Source of the DNA: Lachnospiraceae bacterium
GTDB lineage: Bacteria; Bacillota; Clostridia; Lachnospirales; Lachnospiraceae
DNA: 64,000 nt
NCBI GenBank assembly: GCA_029068555.1
Contig: JAIECJ010000149.1
Location: 1 to 64,000 of the forward strand
Reading direction: 5' to 3'
The notes under the pieces are model-generated. The model was not told the origin of the DNA, did no database searches, and saw only the letters and a program-made list of their open reading frames with translations. A program made the position numbers and the translations under genes. Shown here one piece after another: positions 27,109 to 35,541 of this stretch (position 1 is the stretch's first letter; each line of letters starts with the position of its first letter).

Positions 27109-29931
27109 GTGTTGACGATAGCAGACGGTGCAAGACAGGCTAAAATATTTGTCAGTGCGGAAGAATATTCCGGCGTGAAGAAAATCGCCCAAAAAGTATT
27201 AAACGATCTTTGGATTGTCACGGACAGAAAATATGAACTGACAGAAGGCGCACCCCCGGAACAGGAGGCTTGCGACTGCATCATTGCAGGAACCATCGGA
27301 CGCAGCACGGTGCTGGATCTGATGGCAAAGGAGGGGCGTCTTGATTTGTCGCAGGTAAGGGGCAAACGTGAGGTTTACAGCTTTGGCATTATTGAAAAAA
27401 AGGGCGCGGAGGCGCATCATACGCTGGTGATTGCAGGTAGCGACAAGCGTGGCACGATTTACGGATTGTTTCATCTGTCAGAGCTTATAGGGGTATCGCC
27501 ATGGATATATTTTGCAGATGTTATGCCGGATAAAAAAAATCAGGTTATTCTGACAGAAGATGTAAATACCCTGTCAAAAGAACCTTCGGTAAAATACAGA
27601 GGTTTTTTTATCAATGACGAGTGGCCCTCTTTTGGGAACTGGACTTTCCGCCATTTCGGCGGTTTTACGGCGGAAATGTATGACAAGGTGTTTGAGCTTC
27701 TGCTGCGGCTAAAGGGAAATTATCTGTGGCCTGCGATGTGGACATCCTCCTTCAGTCTGGATGGACCTGGGATGGCAAATGCCCTTCTGGCGGATGAATA
27801 TGGTATCGTCATGAGCAATTCCCATCATGAACCTTGTCTGCGTCACAGTGAGGAGTGGGATCTTGTTAAGGGAGAAGATTCCATATATGGATCAGAGTGG
27901 AATTTTGACCGCAATAAAGCGGGACTTACCCAATACTGGAGGGACGGTTTAAAGCGCAATGGCGGGCTTGAAAACATCATTACGCTGGGGATGCGCGGTG
28001 AAAGGGACAGTGAGATTTTAGGACATGCCGCGACACTAAAGGAAAATATCGACTATTTAAAGGAAGTAATCACCACACAAAACCAGCTGATTCGGGAGTG
28101 TGTTGATGATAATCTGGATCAGGTTCCTAGAATGCTGGCGTTGTATAAAGAGGTGGAGGCGTATTTTTATGGAGATGAACAGACAGAGGGGTTAGAGGAC
28201 TGGAAAGAGCTTGATGGTGTCACGCTGATGCTCTGCGAGGACAACTTCGGGAATATGCGGACGCTTCCGGAGAGAGCGCGGCGAGACCGGAAGGGCGGGT
28301 GGGGGATGTATTATCACTTCGACTACCACGGCGACCCGGTGTCTTACGAGTGGGTGAACAGCACGCATTTGTCAAAGGTCTGGGAACAGATGACACAGGC
28401 ATATGATTTTGGCGTGCGTGAGATCTGGATTGTGAATGTGGGAGATCTGAAACCACAAGAGCTCCCGCTTTCATATTTTCTTGATCTGGCATATGATTTT
28501 GACAAGTGGGGAACACAGGCGCCTAATAAGACAGAAGAATATACAAAAAAATGGCTTGCGGCGCAGTTTGGTTCAAAACTTTCGAAGGAAGCACTTGAAA
28601 AGGCGTTTCAGGTTGTCGAAGGTTATACCAGACTCAACAGTATCCGCAGACCAGAATCATTGCAGCCGGATACCTACCATCCGGTACATTATGGGGAATC
28701 GGACTGGGCGCTTTGTAAGGCGCAGAGGATTATAGGGCTTGCGGAGACGATAAAGGAAAATATATCGGATAAAATGACATATGCGTCATTTTATGAGCTC
28801 GTCTACTATCCGGCCGCTGCTTCCATGAATCAGTTAAATCTGATGTTGTATGCAGGGAAAAATAAGCTTTATGCTTCGCAGGGAAGAGTGGATGCAAACC
28901 GATATGCGGATGAAATGCGTGCATGTATTCGAAAAGACAGACAGCTTCAGGAGGAGTACCATAACATTGCAGATGGAAAGTGGGACGGCATGATGCTGTC
29001 GGAGCATGCAGGTTTTGTACACTGGAATGATGAGGAGTGCCGTTATCCGGTTTACCACTATGTTGAACCGGCGAACCGGCCGCGCATGATTGTGGCGTTG
29101 AAAAACGATGAACAGTACAGCATGGGTGGCGACTGGACAAGAAAAACATTGATCGCGCGGGAACCACTGGATATGGGAGCAGACCGGGTAGTGATTGAAA
29201 TTGCAAATGGCTCGGAAGAACCGTTTTCTTATCGGGCAGACTGTGATGCGCCCTGGATATTTATTTCAGAGAAAGAGGGCAGGGTCGTACTGCACAAAGA
29301 GCTGGAAATCTGTATTGACAGAAGTTTGATGCCTGTGGAACAAGAAGGGATAATAGTGGCCGACATTTGTATCCGGACTGTGTTTTCTCATGTTGATGTG
29401 GAAATTTATGCCACAAGACAAAAGAGGGCACCCAGTATGTTTGTGATTGAGGCATGCGATTATGAGAGCAAATCAGAGGAGTACCAGATTTTGATGCCAT
29501 ATGGAAAATATGAGGCAGGGGCAAAAGCATTTCCGCAGACTGTTTCGTACATACCGCTAAAAAATGCGCCTTATATATGTTACAGATTTACTGCTGATGG
29601 AGAAAGCGTGTATGCGTTTGAGATTCTTACGGCTCCGTCAAATCCTGTGGACGCCAAGAACAGGGTTAGGCTGGGTATTCGGTTAAACGATGGGCCTGTA
29701 CAGATTCTCAATACCGTATCAGATGATTACAGGAGCGGTGACAGAAGCTGTGCAGAGTGGGCAAAAGGCGTGCTTGACAACATTCGTGCGACAATATGGA
29801 GAACAAAGGTAAAAAAGGGAGAAAATTACATTACAATATATGCCTGCGATCCTGGGGTTGTGCTGGAGCGTATTGTGGCAAGACAGGAACCATGCGAACA
29901 CAAAGATGGATATATTGGGATTCTTCCCTGA
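27109..29931 (+). CDS. Glycoside hydrolase family 115, xylan alpha-1,2-(4-O-methyl)glucuronidase
   Basis: The sequence matches GH115: an N-terminal alpha/beta domain (residues 1-160, with AGSDKRGTIYGLFHLSE), the catalytic barrel with YRGFFINDEWPSFGNW and LKGNYLWPAMW, a helical domain, and a C-terminal beta-domain. GH115 enzymes remove (methyl)glucuronic acid even from internal positions of xylan, unlike GH67. There is no signal peptide. The frame is open from a TTG at 27064, but AGAGGAG (27093-27099) lies nine bases before the GTG at 27109, so I chose that start (940 aa). Downstream uxuA and uxuB can process the released uronate after isomerisation; no uronate isomerase gene is seen here. Confidence 0.87.
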   Translation: MLTIADGARQAKIFVSAEEYSGVKKIAQKVLNDLWIVTDRKYELTEGAPPEQEACDCIIAGTIGRSTVLDLMAKEGRLDLSQVRGKREVYSFGIIEKKGAEAHHTLVIAGSDKRGTIYGLFHLSELIGVSPWIYFADVMPDKKNQVILTEDVNTLSKEPSVKYRGFFINDEWPSFGNWTFRHFGGFTAEMYDKVFELLLRLKGNYLWPAMWTSSFSLDGPGMANALLADEYGIVMSNSHHEPCLRHSEEWDLVKGEDSIYGSEWNFDRNKAGLTQYWRDGLKRNGGLENIITLGMRGERDSEILGHAATLKENIDYLKEVITTQNQLIRECVDDNLDQVPRMLALYKEVEAYFYGDEQTEGLEDWKELDGVTLMLCEDNFGNMRTLPERARRDRKGGWGMYYHFDYHGDPVSYEWVNSTHLSKVWEQMTQAYDFGVREIWIVNVGDLKPQELPLSYFLDLAYDFDKWGTQAPNKTEEYTKKWLAAQFGSKLSKEALEKAFQVVEGYTRLNSIRRPESLQPDTYHPVHYGESDWALCKAQRIIGLAETIKENISDKMTYASFYELVYYPAAASMNQLNLMLYAGKNKLYASQGRVDANRYADEMRACIRKDRQLQEEYHNIADGKWDGMMLSEHAGFVHWNDEECRYPVYHYVEPANRPRMIVALKNDEQYSMGGDWTRKTLIAREPLDMGADRVVIEIANGSEEPFSYRADCDAPWIFISEKEGRVVLHKELEICIDRSLMPVEQEGIIVADICIRTVFSHVDVEIYATRQKRAPSMFVIEACDYESKSEEYQILMPYGKYEAGAKAFPQTVSYIPLKNAPYICYRFTADGESVYAFEILTAPSNPVDAKNRVRLGIRLNDGPVQILNTVSDDYRSGDRSCAEWAKGVLDNIRATIWRTKVKKGENYITIYACDPGVVLERIVARQEPCEHKDGYIGILP

Positions 29932-29963
29932 AAAGACAGAGAGCATTGGAGGGAATAGGAAAG

Positions 29964-31409
29964 ATGCATCATTTAACATTTAAGACAGGCTATAAAAGAC
30001 AGGGAGAACGGAATCCGGTCATGACCCAGCGGTTCGGGGCGGATCCTTATGCACTGGTGTATGGCGACAGAGTTTATCTGTATATGACAGGAGATACTTT
30101 TATACAGGGGGAAAACGGACAAATTGCCGAGAATGTATACTCCCAGATTGACACAATCAATGTCATATCTTCTGCGGATCTGGTAAACTGGACAGATCAT
30201 GGAACGGTGTATGCTGCGGGCAGCAGCGGCGCCGCAAAGTGGTGCAGAAATTCGTGGGCGCCGGCAGCAGTTTGTAAAGAGATTGACGGAGAAATGAAGT
30301 TTTTTTTATATTTTGCAAACGGTGGGGACGGAATTGCAGTGCTGGAGGCTGACAGTCCTGTCGGACCTTTTGTTGATGTGCTCAATAGACCATTGATTTC
30401 CAGACAGACACCAACCTGCAGTGCGGTTACATGGCTGTTTGATCCCGCAGTGTTGGTGGATGACGATGGTGAGGCATATATCTATTTTGGCGGAGGGATT
30501 CCGGATCCTGAAATGGCTGCAAATCCGGGAACGGCAAGAGTGGCAAGGCTTGGAGGGGACATGAAAAGTATTCAGGGCGAGCCGGTTGTGATCGCTGACG
30601 TACCATACCTTTATGAGGATTCCGGTATCAACAAGATAAATGGAAAATATTACTATTCTTATTGTTCCAATTTTTCCATACCGGAGGAGAAAGCTGCGGA
30701 GCTTGGATTTGACAAGGGCGAGATAATGGTTATGACAGGCGGGAATCCGATGGGGCCGTTTACACTGACTGGTTCCATATTAAAGAATCCCGGCTTTTTT
30801 TTCGGTCTGGAGGGGAATAACCATCACTGTATGTTTCAGTTTCATGATCAGTGGTATATGGCATATCATACAAGGATTCTCGAGGAGAGAATGGGGGTAC
30901 TGCAAAACTACAGAAGTACGAGCATAGATTCTGTTCAGATTGACGCAAGCGGAAAGATCGACATGATACAGGCGACAAGGGAAGGTGTGGCACCGATCAA
31001 GGCGGTTAACCCCTACTGTACGAATAAGGCGGTTACAATGGCAGCGATGGGGGGAGTCACGACGACCCAATATGGGGAGTGTGCCATGCGTTGTGGTTCC
31101 GGGGATATGATTGTTACCGATATATCAGGCGGAAGCTGGATTGAAGTTGGCAATGTTGATTTTGGAGAAAGGACAGTAAAGACACTGGAGATATCTGTGC
31201 GAGGAACAGGATCAGGCTGGGTCAGAGTTTGCCTGGACGGCCTGCAGGGGGAGGAAGCATGCCTTGTGGAGCTGCTTCCTGTGAGTGCAGATGTGTTAAC
31301 AGTCTGCACAGCGGCAGTAAAAAAGTGTTTGAGTGGCACGCATGACCTTTATTTTGTATTTATGGGAGAGGGATATGAAGTGTACACGTGGGAATTTATG
31401 GCAGAATAA
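29964..31409 (+). CDS. GH43 arabinoxylan arabinofuranohydrolase with C-terminal CBM6-like domain
   Basis: The 481-residue protein has a GH43 propeller with the base in FGADPYALVYG (D27), the modulator in WLFDPAVLVDDDG (D160) and the acid in YLYEDSGINK (E218). The sequence resembles the XynD type, which removes arabinofuranose side chains from arabinoxylan. Residues 355-481 form a CBM6-like sandwich (GGSWIEVGNVDFGERTVKTL). The ATG at 29964 follows TTGGAGGG; a frame open further upstream overlaps the GH115 gene and has no ribosome site. There is no signal peptide. Confidence 0.85.
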   Translation: MHHLTFKTGYKRQGERNPVMTQRFGADPYALVYGDRVYLYMTGDTFIQGENGQIAENVYSQIDTINVISSADLVNWTDHGTVYAAGSSGAAKWCRNSWAPAAVCKEIDGEMKFFLYFANGGDGIAVLEADSPVGPFVDVLNRPLISRQTPTCSAVTWLFDPAVLVDDDGEAYIYFGGGIPDPEMAANPGTARVARLGGDMKSIQGEPVVIADVPYLYEDSGINKINGKYYYSYCSNFSIPEEKAAELGFDKGEIMVMTGGNPMGPFTLTGSILKNPGFFFGLEGNNHHCMFQFHDQWYMAYHTRILEERMGVLQNYRSTSIDSVQIDASGKIDMIQATREGVAPIKAVNPYCTNKAVTMAAMGGVTTTQYGECAMRCGSGDMIVTDISGGSWIEVGNVDFGERTVKTLEISVRGTGSGWVRVCLDGLQGEEACLVELLPVSADVLTVCTAAVKKCLSGTHDLYFVFMGEGYEVYTWEFMAE

Positions 31410-31467
31410 TGTTTGAAAGGTGCAAAGAATGGGAAATGCACATTGGCTGATATGGAGGGAAGCTGGT

Positions 31468-32598
31468 ATGGAGAAACAGTACCGCAATGTATTTGCAGAA
31501 ATCGGAATAGAGCCTGCACTGGTGGAGCAGCGTCTTGAGGAGATAAAACAGTATTTTTTTTATGGAAATGAGCAGGAGCGTGTTTACTATCCTGTGGGGG
31601 ACGATATGGCATATATCATGGATACAGGAAACAATGATGCCCGCACGGAAGGAATGTCATATGGAATGATGATTTGTGTCCAGCTGGATATGCATGAGGC
31701 GTTTGACCGGCTATGGAAATGGGCAAAGACATATATGTGGATGCAGGATGGAGATAATGAGGGATATTTTGCATGGTCTTGTGCCACAGACGGGACGAAG
31801 AACGCGGATGGACCGGCACCGGACGGAGAAGAATTTTTTGCGTTGGCACTGTTTTTCGCGTCCCATAGGTGGGGGGACAGGGACGGAATTTACAATTATT
31901 CCCATGAGGCAAAGGAAATTCTGCGCGCCTGTCTGCATAAGGGGGAAAACGGCAGACCTGGGGTGCCGATGTGGAATAAGGAAAATTACCAGATTTTATT
32001 TGTGCCTGGAAGTGACTTTACTGATCCGTCCTATCATCTGCCGCACTTTTATGAATTGTTTGCACTGTGGGCATACGCGCAAGACCAGGCATTCTGGGAA
32101 AGGGCAGCGCTTGAGAGCCGCAGGTATCTTAGGAAAGCGTGCCATGTCAAAACAGGCTTTTCGGCAGAATATGCCGAGTTTGACGGAAGTCCCATGAGCA
32201 GAAAACTGCCGTGGACAGATGAAAGACACGACTGGTTTTACAGCGATTCTTATCGTACGGTGGCAAATATCGGGCTTGATTATGAATGGTTCGGAAAAGA
32301 TGAGGGGCAGTGTGATGCGGCGCGGGCAATACAGGAATTTCTGATCGGGGACTGTCGGAAGAATACATATCATATCTACGAGGTTGACGGAAAGATAGCG
32401 GGAGAGCAGGCGCTTCACCCGACAGCTATTCTGGCGGCGACAGCAGCGTCGGTTCTCGCGGCAGACACAGACAGCAGCAGGGAGTGGGTGGAACGATTTT
32501 GGAAGCTGCCTATGCGTACAGGAGACAGAAGATATTATGACAATTGTCTGTACTTCTTTGCGTTTCTGGCACTCAGCGGAAATTATAGAATCTGGTGA
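31468..32598 (+). CDS. GH8 reducing-end xylose-releasing exo-oligoxylanase (Rex-type)
   Basis: The 376-residue protein is an (alpha/alpha)6 GH8 enzyme of the Rex type. The general acid sits in DARTEGMSYGM (E61) and the likely base in WFYSDSYR (D260), a spacing close to that of the Bacillus Rex enzyme. Rex enzymes release xylose from the reducing end of xylo-oligosaccharides, complementing the GH3/GH43 exo-enzymes that work from the other end. GGAGGG precedes the ATG at 31468 by eight bases; an earlier TTG in frame is unlikely. There is no signal peptide, so it acts on imported material. The stop codon overlaps a GTG upstream of the uxuA start. Confidence 0.87.
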   Translation: MEKQYRNVFAEIGIEPALVEQRLEEIKQYFFYGNEQERVYYPVGDDMAYIMDTGNNDARTEGMSYGMMICVQLDMHEAFDRLWKWAKTYMWMQDGDNEGYFAWSCATDGTKNADGPAPDGEEFFALALFFASHRWGDRDGIYNYSHEAKEILRACLHKGENGRPGVPMWNKENYQILFVPGSDFTDPSYHLPHFYELFALWAYAQDQAFWERAALESRRYLRKACHVKTGFSAEYAEFDGSPMSRKLPWTDERHDWFYSDSYRTVANIGLDYEWFGKDEGQCDAARAIQEFLIGDCRKNTYHIYEVDGKIAGEQALHPTAILAATAASVLAADTDSSREWVERFWKLPMRTGDRRYYDNCLYFFAFLALSGNYRIW

Positions 32599-32612
32599 GG
32601 GGGAATAGGGAT

Positions 32613-33692
32613 ATGGAAATGACATTGAGATGGTATGGCTCCGCATTTGATACCGTTACATTAAGCCAAATCCGCCAGATACCGGGCGTGACAGGCGTGA
32701 TTACAACATTATATAATACGAAGCCGGGAGAAGTGTGGAAAAGGGAAGAAATCCGTCAGCTGGCTGACGAGGTGCAGGCATCTGGTCTGCATATTGCTGG
32801 TATCGAGAGTGTGAATGTACATGAAGCAATTAAGGCTGGACTGCCGGAGCGGGAAATGTATATTGCAAATTATATAGAGACATTGGAGAATCTCGGAAAA
32901 GAAGGGATTCATCTGGTTTGCTACAATTTTATGCCTGTATTTGACTGGACGAGGACAGAGCTTGCAAGAAAACGCACGGATGGTTCCACGGTGCTTGCCT
33001 ATACACAGCAAGCGGTTGATGCCCTGCAGCCTGAAAAAATGTTTGAATCCATATCGGGGGATTCCAACGGAAGCATTATGCCCGGATGGGAACCAGAGAG
33101 GATGGCACAGGTAAAAGAATTATTTGAACTGTATAGGAATGTGGATGATGAGCGGTTATTTGAAAATTTGAAATATTTTCTGGAGAAAATTATGCCGGTC
33201 TGCAATCAGTATGACATCAATATGGCAATTCATCCGGATGATCCTGCATGGAGTGTTTTTGGGCTTCCGCGCATTATTATCAACAAAGAGAATATTCTGC
33301 GCATGATGAAAATGGTTGACAATCCGCATAACGGGGTAACATTCTGCTCCGGTTCCTATGGCACGAACAGGGAGAATGATTTGCCGGATATGATACGCTC
33401 ACTGAAAGGCAGGATTCATTTTGCCCATGTACGCAATTTAAAGTTCCGCTCATCAACGGATTTTGAGGAGACAGCGCATTTGTCCGATGACGGTGACTTT
33501 GATATGTATGAGATTATGAGAGCGCTGTACGAAACAGATTTTGACGGACCCATCAGACCTGACCATGGACGCATGATATGGGGGGAGACAGCAATGCCGG
33601 GGTATGGGCTTTACGACCGCGCGCTTGGAGCTGCTTATCTGAATGGTCTGTGGGAGGCAATTCGGAAATCGTCAGATGGAGAGCGTCAATAG
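32613..33692 (+). CDS. uxuA: Mannonate dehydratase
   Basis: The 359-residue protein matches UxuA, a TIM-barrel enzyme that dehydrates D-mannonate to 2-keto-3-deoxy-D-gluconate. Typical stretches are LRWYGSAFDTVTLSQIRQIP at the start, CYNFMPVFDWTRT, MAIHPDDPAWSVFGLPRII and the C-terminal RPDHGRMIWGE, which holds metal and substrate ligands. The start ATG at 32613 follows GAGGGGG. Together with uxuB it routes the glucuronate freed by GH115 into the Entner-Doudoroff-type ketodeoxygluconate branch. UxaC and KDG kinase/aldolase genes are not in the window. Confidence 0.93.
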   Translation: MEMTLRWYGSAFDTVTLSQIRQIPGVTGVITTLYNTKPGEVWKREEIRQLADEVQASGLHIAGIESVNVHEAIKAGLPEREMYIANYIETLENLGKEGIHLVCYNFMPVFDWTRTELARKRTDGSTVLAYTQQAVDALQPEKMFESISGDSNGSIMPGWEPERMAQVKELFELYRNVDDERLFENLKYFLEKIMPVCNQYDINMAIHPDDPAWSVFGLPRIIINKENILRMMKMVDNPHNGVTFCSGSYGTNRENDLPDMIRSLKGRIHFAHVRNLKFRSSTDFEETAHLSDDGDFDMYEIMRALYETDFDGPIRPDHGRMIWGETAMPGYGLYDRALGAAYLNGLWEAIRKSSDGERQ

Positions 33693-33713
33693 ATATTGAA
33701 TGGAGTGTAGTGT

Positions 33714-35324
33714 ATGAAAATAAACCTGCAGGGAATTTCAGACAGAAAGCAGTGGGAGGAAAAGGGATTTGATCTTCCGCAGTATGATATCGCACAGATG
33801 AAAGAAGCGACAATGGAAAATCCGTTTTGGGTTCACTTTGGAGCCGGAAATTTATTTCGCGCATTTCACGCGTCAATTGCTCAGAAAATGCTGAATGAAG
33901 GCGTGCTTGACAGAGGAATTGTCGTTGCGGAGGGATTTGACTACGAAATTATAGAGAAAGTATATGTGCCGCATGATAATCTGGGAATTTCAATGACGTT
34001 AAGGGCAGACGGGACAGTCGGAAAAATGGTTATTGGAAGCGTTGCGGAGGCATTGCCGTTAGATTCGGATAATAGTGCCGCATATGCACGATTAAGGGAG
34101 ATTTTTGAAAAGGATTCCCTACAGATGGTCACCTTTACAATTACAGAAAAGGGCTATAGTCTGACAGACGCAAAAGGAGAATATTTGTCGGAGGTGTTGG
34201 ATGATTTTGCAAAAGGACCGGAAAAACCGGTAAGCTATATGGGAAAAGTGACAGCGCTGCTTTACGCGAGATTTTGTGCTGGCGAAAAACCTGTTGCAAT
34301 GGTCAGCACAGACAACTGCTCCCACAATGGGGACAGGTTATATGCGGCAGTTTTGGCCTTTGCAGAGGCATGGTCAGCAAACAAAAAGGTAGATACAGGA
34401 TTCCGGAAATATATTGATTCTGAAAAGGTCTCTTTTACTTGGAGTATGATTGATAAGATTACACCTAGACCAGACGCGGCTGTTGAAGAAATTTTAACCA
34501 AAGATGGTGTGGAGGGACTCGAACCTGTCATTACATCCCGAAAAACATATACTGCGCCCTTTGTGAATGCGGAGGAAACGGAATATCTTGTGATTGAGGA
34601 GAACTTCCCTAACGGAAGGCCAAGTCTGGAGGATGCCGGTGTTTTGTTTACCAATCGTGAAACAGTGGATAAAGTGGAGAAAATGAAAGTGTGCACCTGC
34701 CTGAATCCGCTGCATACCTGTCTTGCCATTTTTGGATGCCTGCTTGGCTATCGGAAAATTGCTGATGAGATGAGAGATGAGGCGCTTGTGAGGCTGGTGG
34801 AGGGAGTGGGATATCAAGAAGGACTCCCGGTAGTAGTCAATCCCGGTATTATTGATCCGAAGAAATTTCTTGATACGGTTTTAAACGTGCGGTTCCCAAA
34901 TCCGTTTATGCCGGATACGCCGCAGAGAATTGCGACAGATACCTCACAGAAACTGGCAATCCGGTTTGGGGAAACGCTCAGGGCATATGAGACGAGTGAT
35001 ACGCTGAAAGTAGAAAATTTACAGATGATACCGCTTGTGTACGCAGGGTGGCTGCGTTACCTGATGGCGGTGGATGATAAGGGTGAGCCATTTGATCCAA
35101 GTCCGGATCCGATGCTGGAGGAATTAAGGCCGCAGCTGGAAAAAATCAGACTTGGAGACAGGGATGTAGAAGCTGTCCTGCGTCCGATTATGGAAAATAC
35201 ACAGATATTTGGGGTGAATCTATATAAAACAGGTCTTGCCGAGAAAGTCTGTGGATACTTCAGGAAACTGAATACAGAACCAGGGGCAGTCCGAAGAACA
35301 TTGGATAAGCTGGGAACTTTCTAG
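33714..35324 (+). CDS. uxuB: Fructuronate reductase / mannonate oxidoreductase (mannitol dehydrogenase family)
   Basis: The 536-residue protein belongs to the polyol/uronate long-chain dehydrogenase family: an N-terminal nucleotide-binding domain with HFGAGNLFRAFHASI and a C-terminal helical domain (STDNCSHNGDRLY, CLNPLHTCLAIFG). Next to uxuA, NAD-dependent reduction of D-fructuronate to D-mannonate is the evident role. The start ATG at 33714 follows GGAGTG. It is the last gene of the xylan operon; a strong terminator follows at 35362. Confidence 0.9.
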   Translation: MKINLQGISDRKQWEEKGFDLPQYDIAQMKEATMENPFWVHFGAGNLFRAFHASIAQKMLNEGVLDRGIVVAEGFDYEIIEKVYVPHDNLGISMTLRADGTVGKMVIGSVAEALPLDSDNSAAYARLREIFEKDSLQMVTFTITEKGYSLTDAKGEYLSEVLDDFAKGPEKPVSYMGKVTALLYARFCAGEKPVAMVSTDNCSHNGDRLYAAVLAFAEAWSANKKVDTGFRKYIDSEKVSFTWSMIDKITPRPDAAVEEILTKDGVEGLEPVITSRKTYTAPFVNAEETEYLVIEENFPNGRPSLEDAGVLFTNRETVDKVEKMKVCTCLNPLHTCLAIFGCLLGYRKIADEMRDEALVRLVEGVGYQEGLPVVVNPGIIDPKKFLDTVLNVRFPNPFMPDTPQRIATDTSQKLAIRFGETLRAYETSDTLKVENLQMIPLVYAGWLRYLMAVDDKGEPFDPSPDPMLEELRPQLEKIRLGDRDVEAVLRPIMENTQIFGVNLYKTGLAEKVCGYFRKLNTEPGAVRRTLDKLGTF

Positions 35325-35361
35325 AGCGTGTTTCAAATACGCTCTTAGTGAAGCTTTTTGC

Positions 35362-35389
35362 AATCGAGTGCGCTGGCACTCGATTTTTT
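35362..35389 (+). terminator. Intrinsic terminator of the xylan oligosaccharide operon
   Basis: AATCGAGTGC and GCACTCGATT pair perfectly around GCTG and run into TTTT. A smaller stem AGAGCGT/ACGCTCT begins at the uxuB stop codon (35324-35346). The rest of the 217-bp gap before the GH10 gene holds no clear promoter. Confidence 0.85.
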
Positions 35390-35541
35390 CGTGCGCCGCT
35401 TCATGCGCAGGAGGTATGCCGGCAAAGTTTTCTCCATAAAAATAATAGACATATTCTTTAGTTTGACAGGTTTCATGAGAGATATTTTTCTTTAAAATGT
35501 AAATGTAAGTTGTCAATTGATATAATGATAAGGAGGTTTGT

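Noticed and set aside
192-35337. A 16-bp near-repeat TAGAGCGTGTTT(G/C)AAA at 192-207 and 35322-35337, with a partial match at 4101
   Set aside because: At the second place it is part of a stop codon and a local hairpin; three short matches are too few to call a functional element.
35463-35526. A third copy of the AraC box and a TATAAT ahead of the GH10 gene
   Set aside because: TTTCATGA and GATATTTTT are present, but the gap between them is 2 bp shorter than in the two boxes, and the TATAAT at 35521 overlaps the leader so closely that the ribosome site would be at the transcript start.
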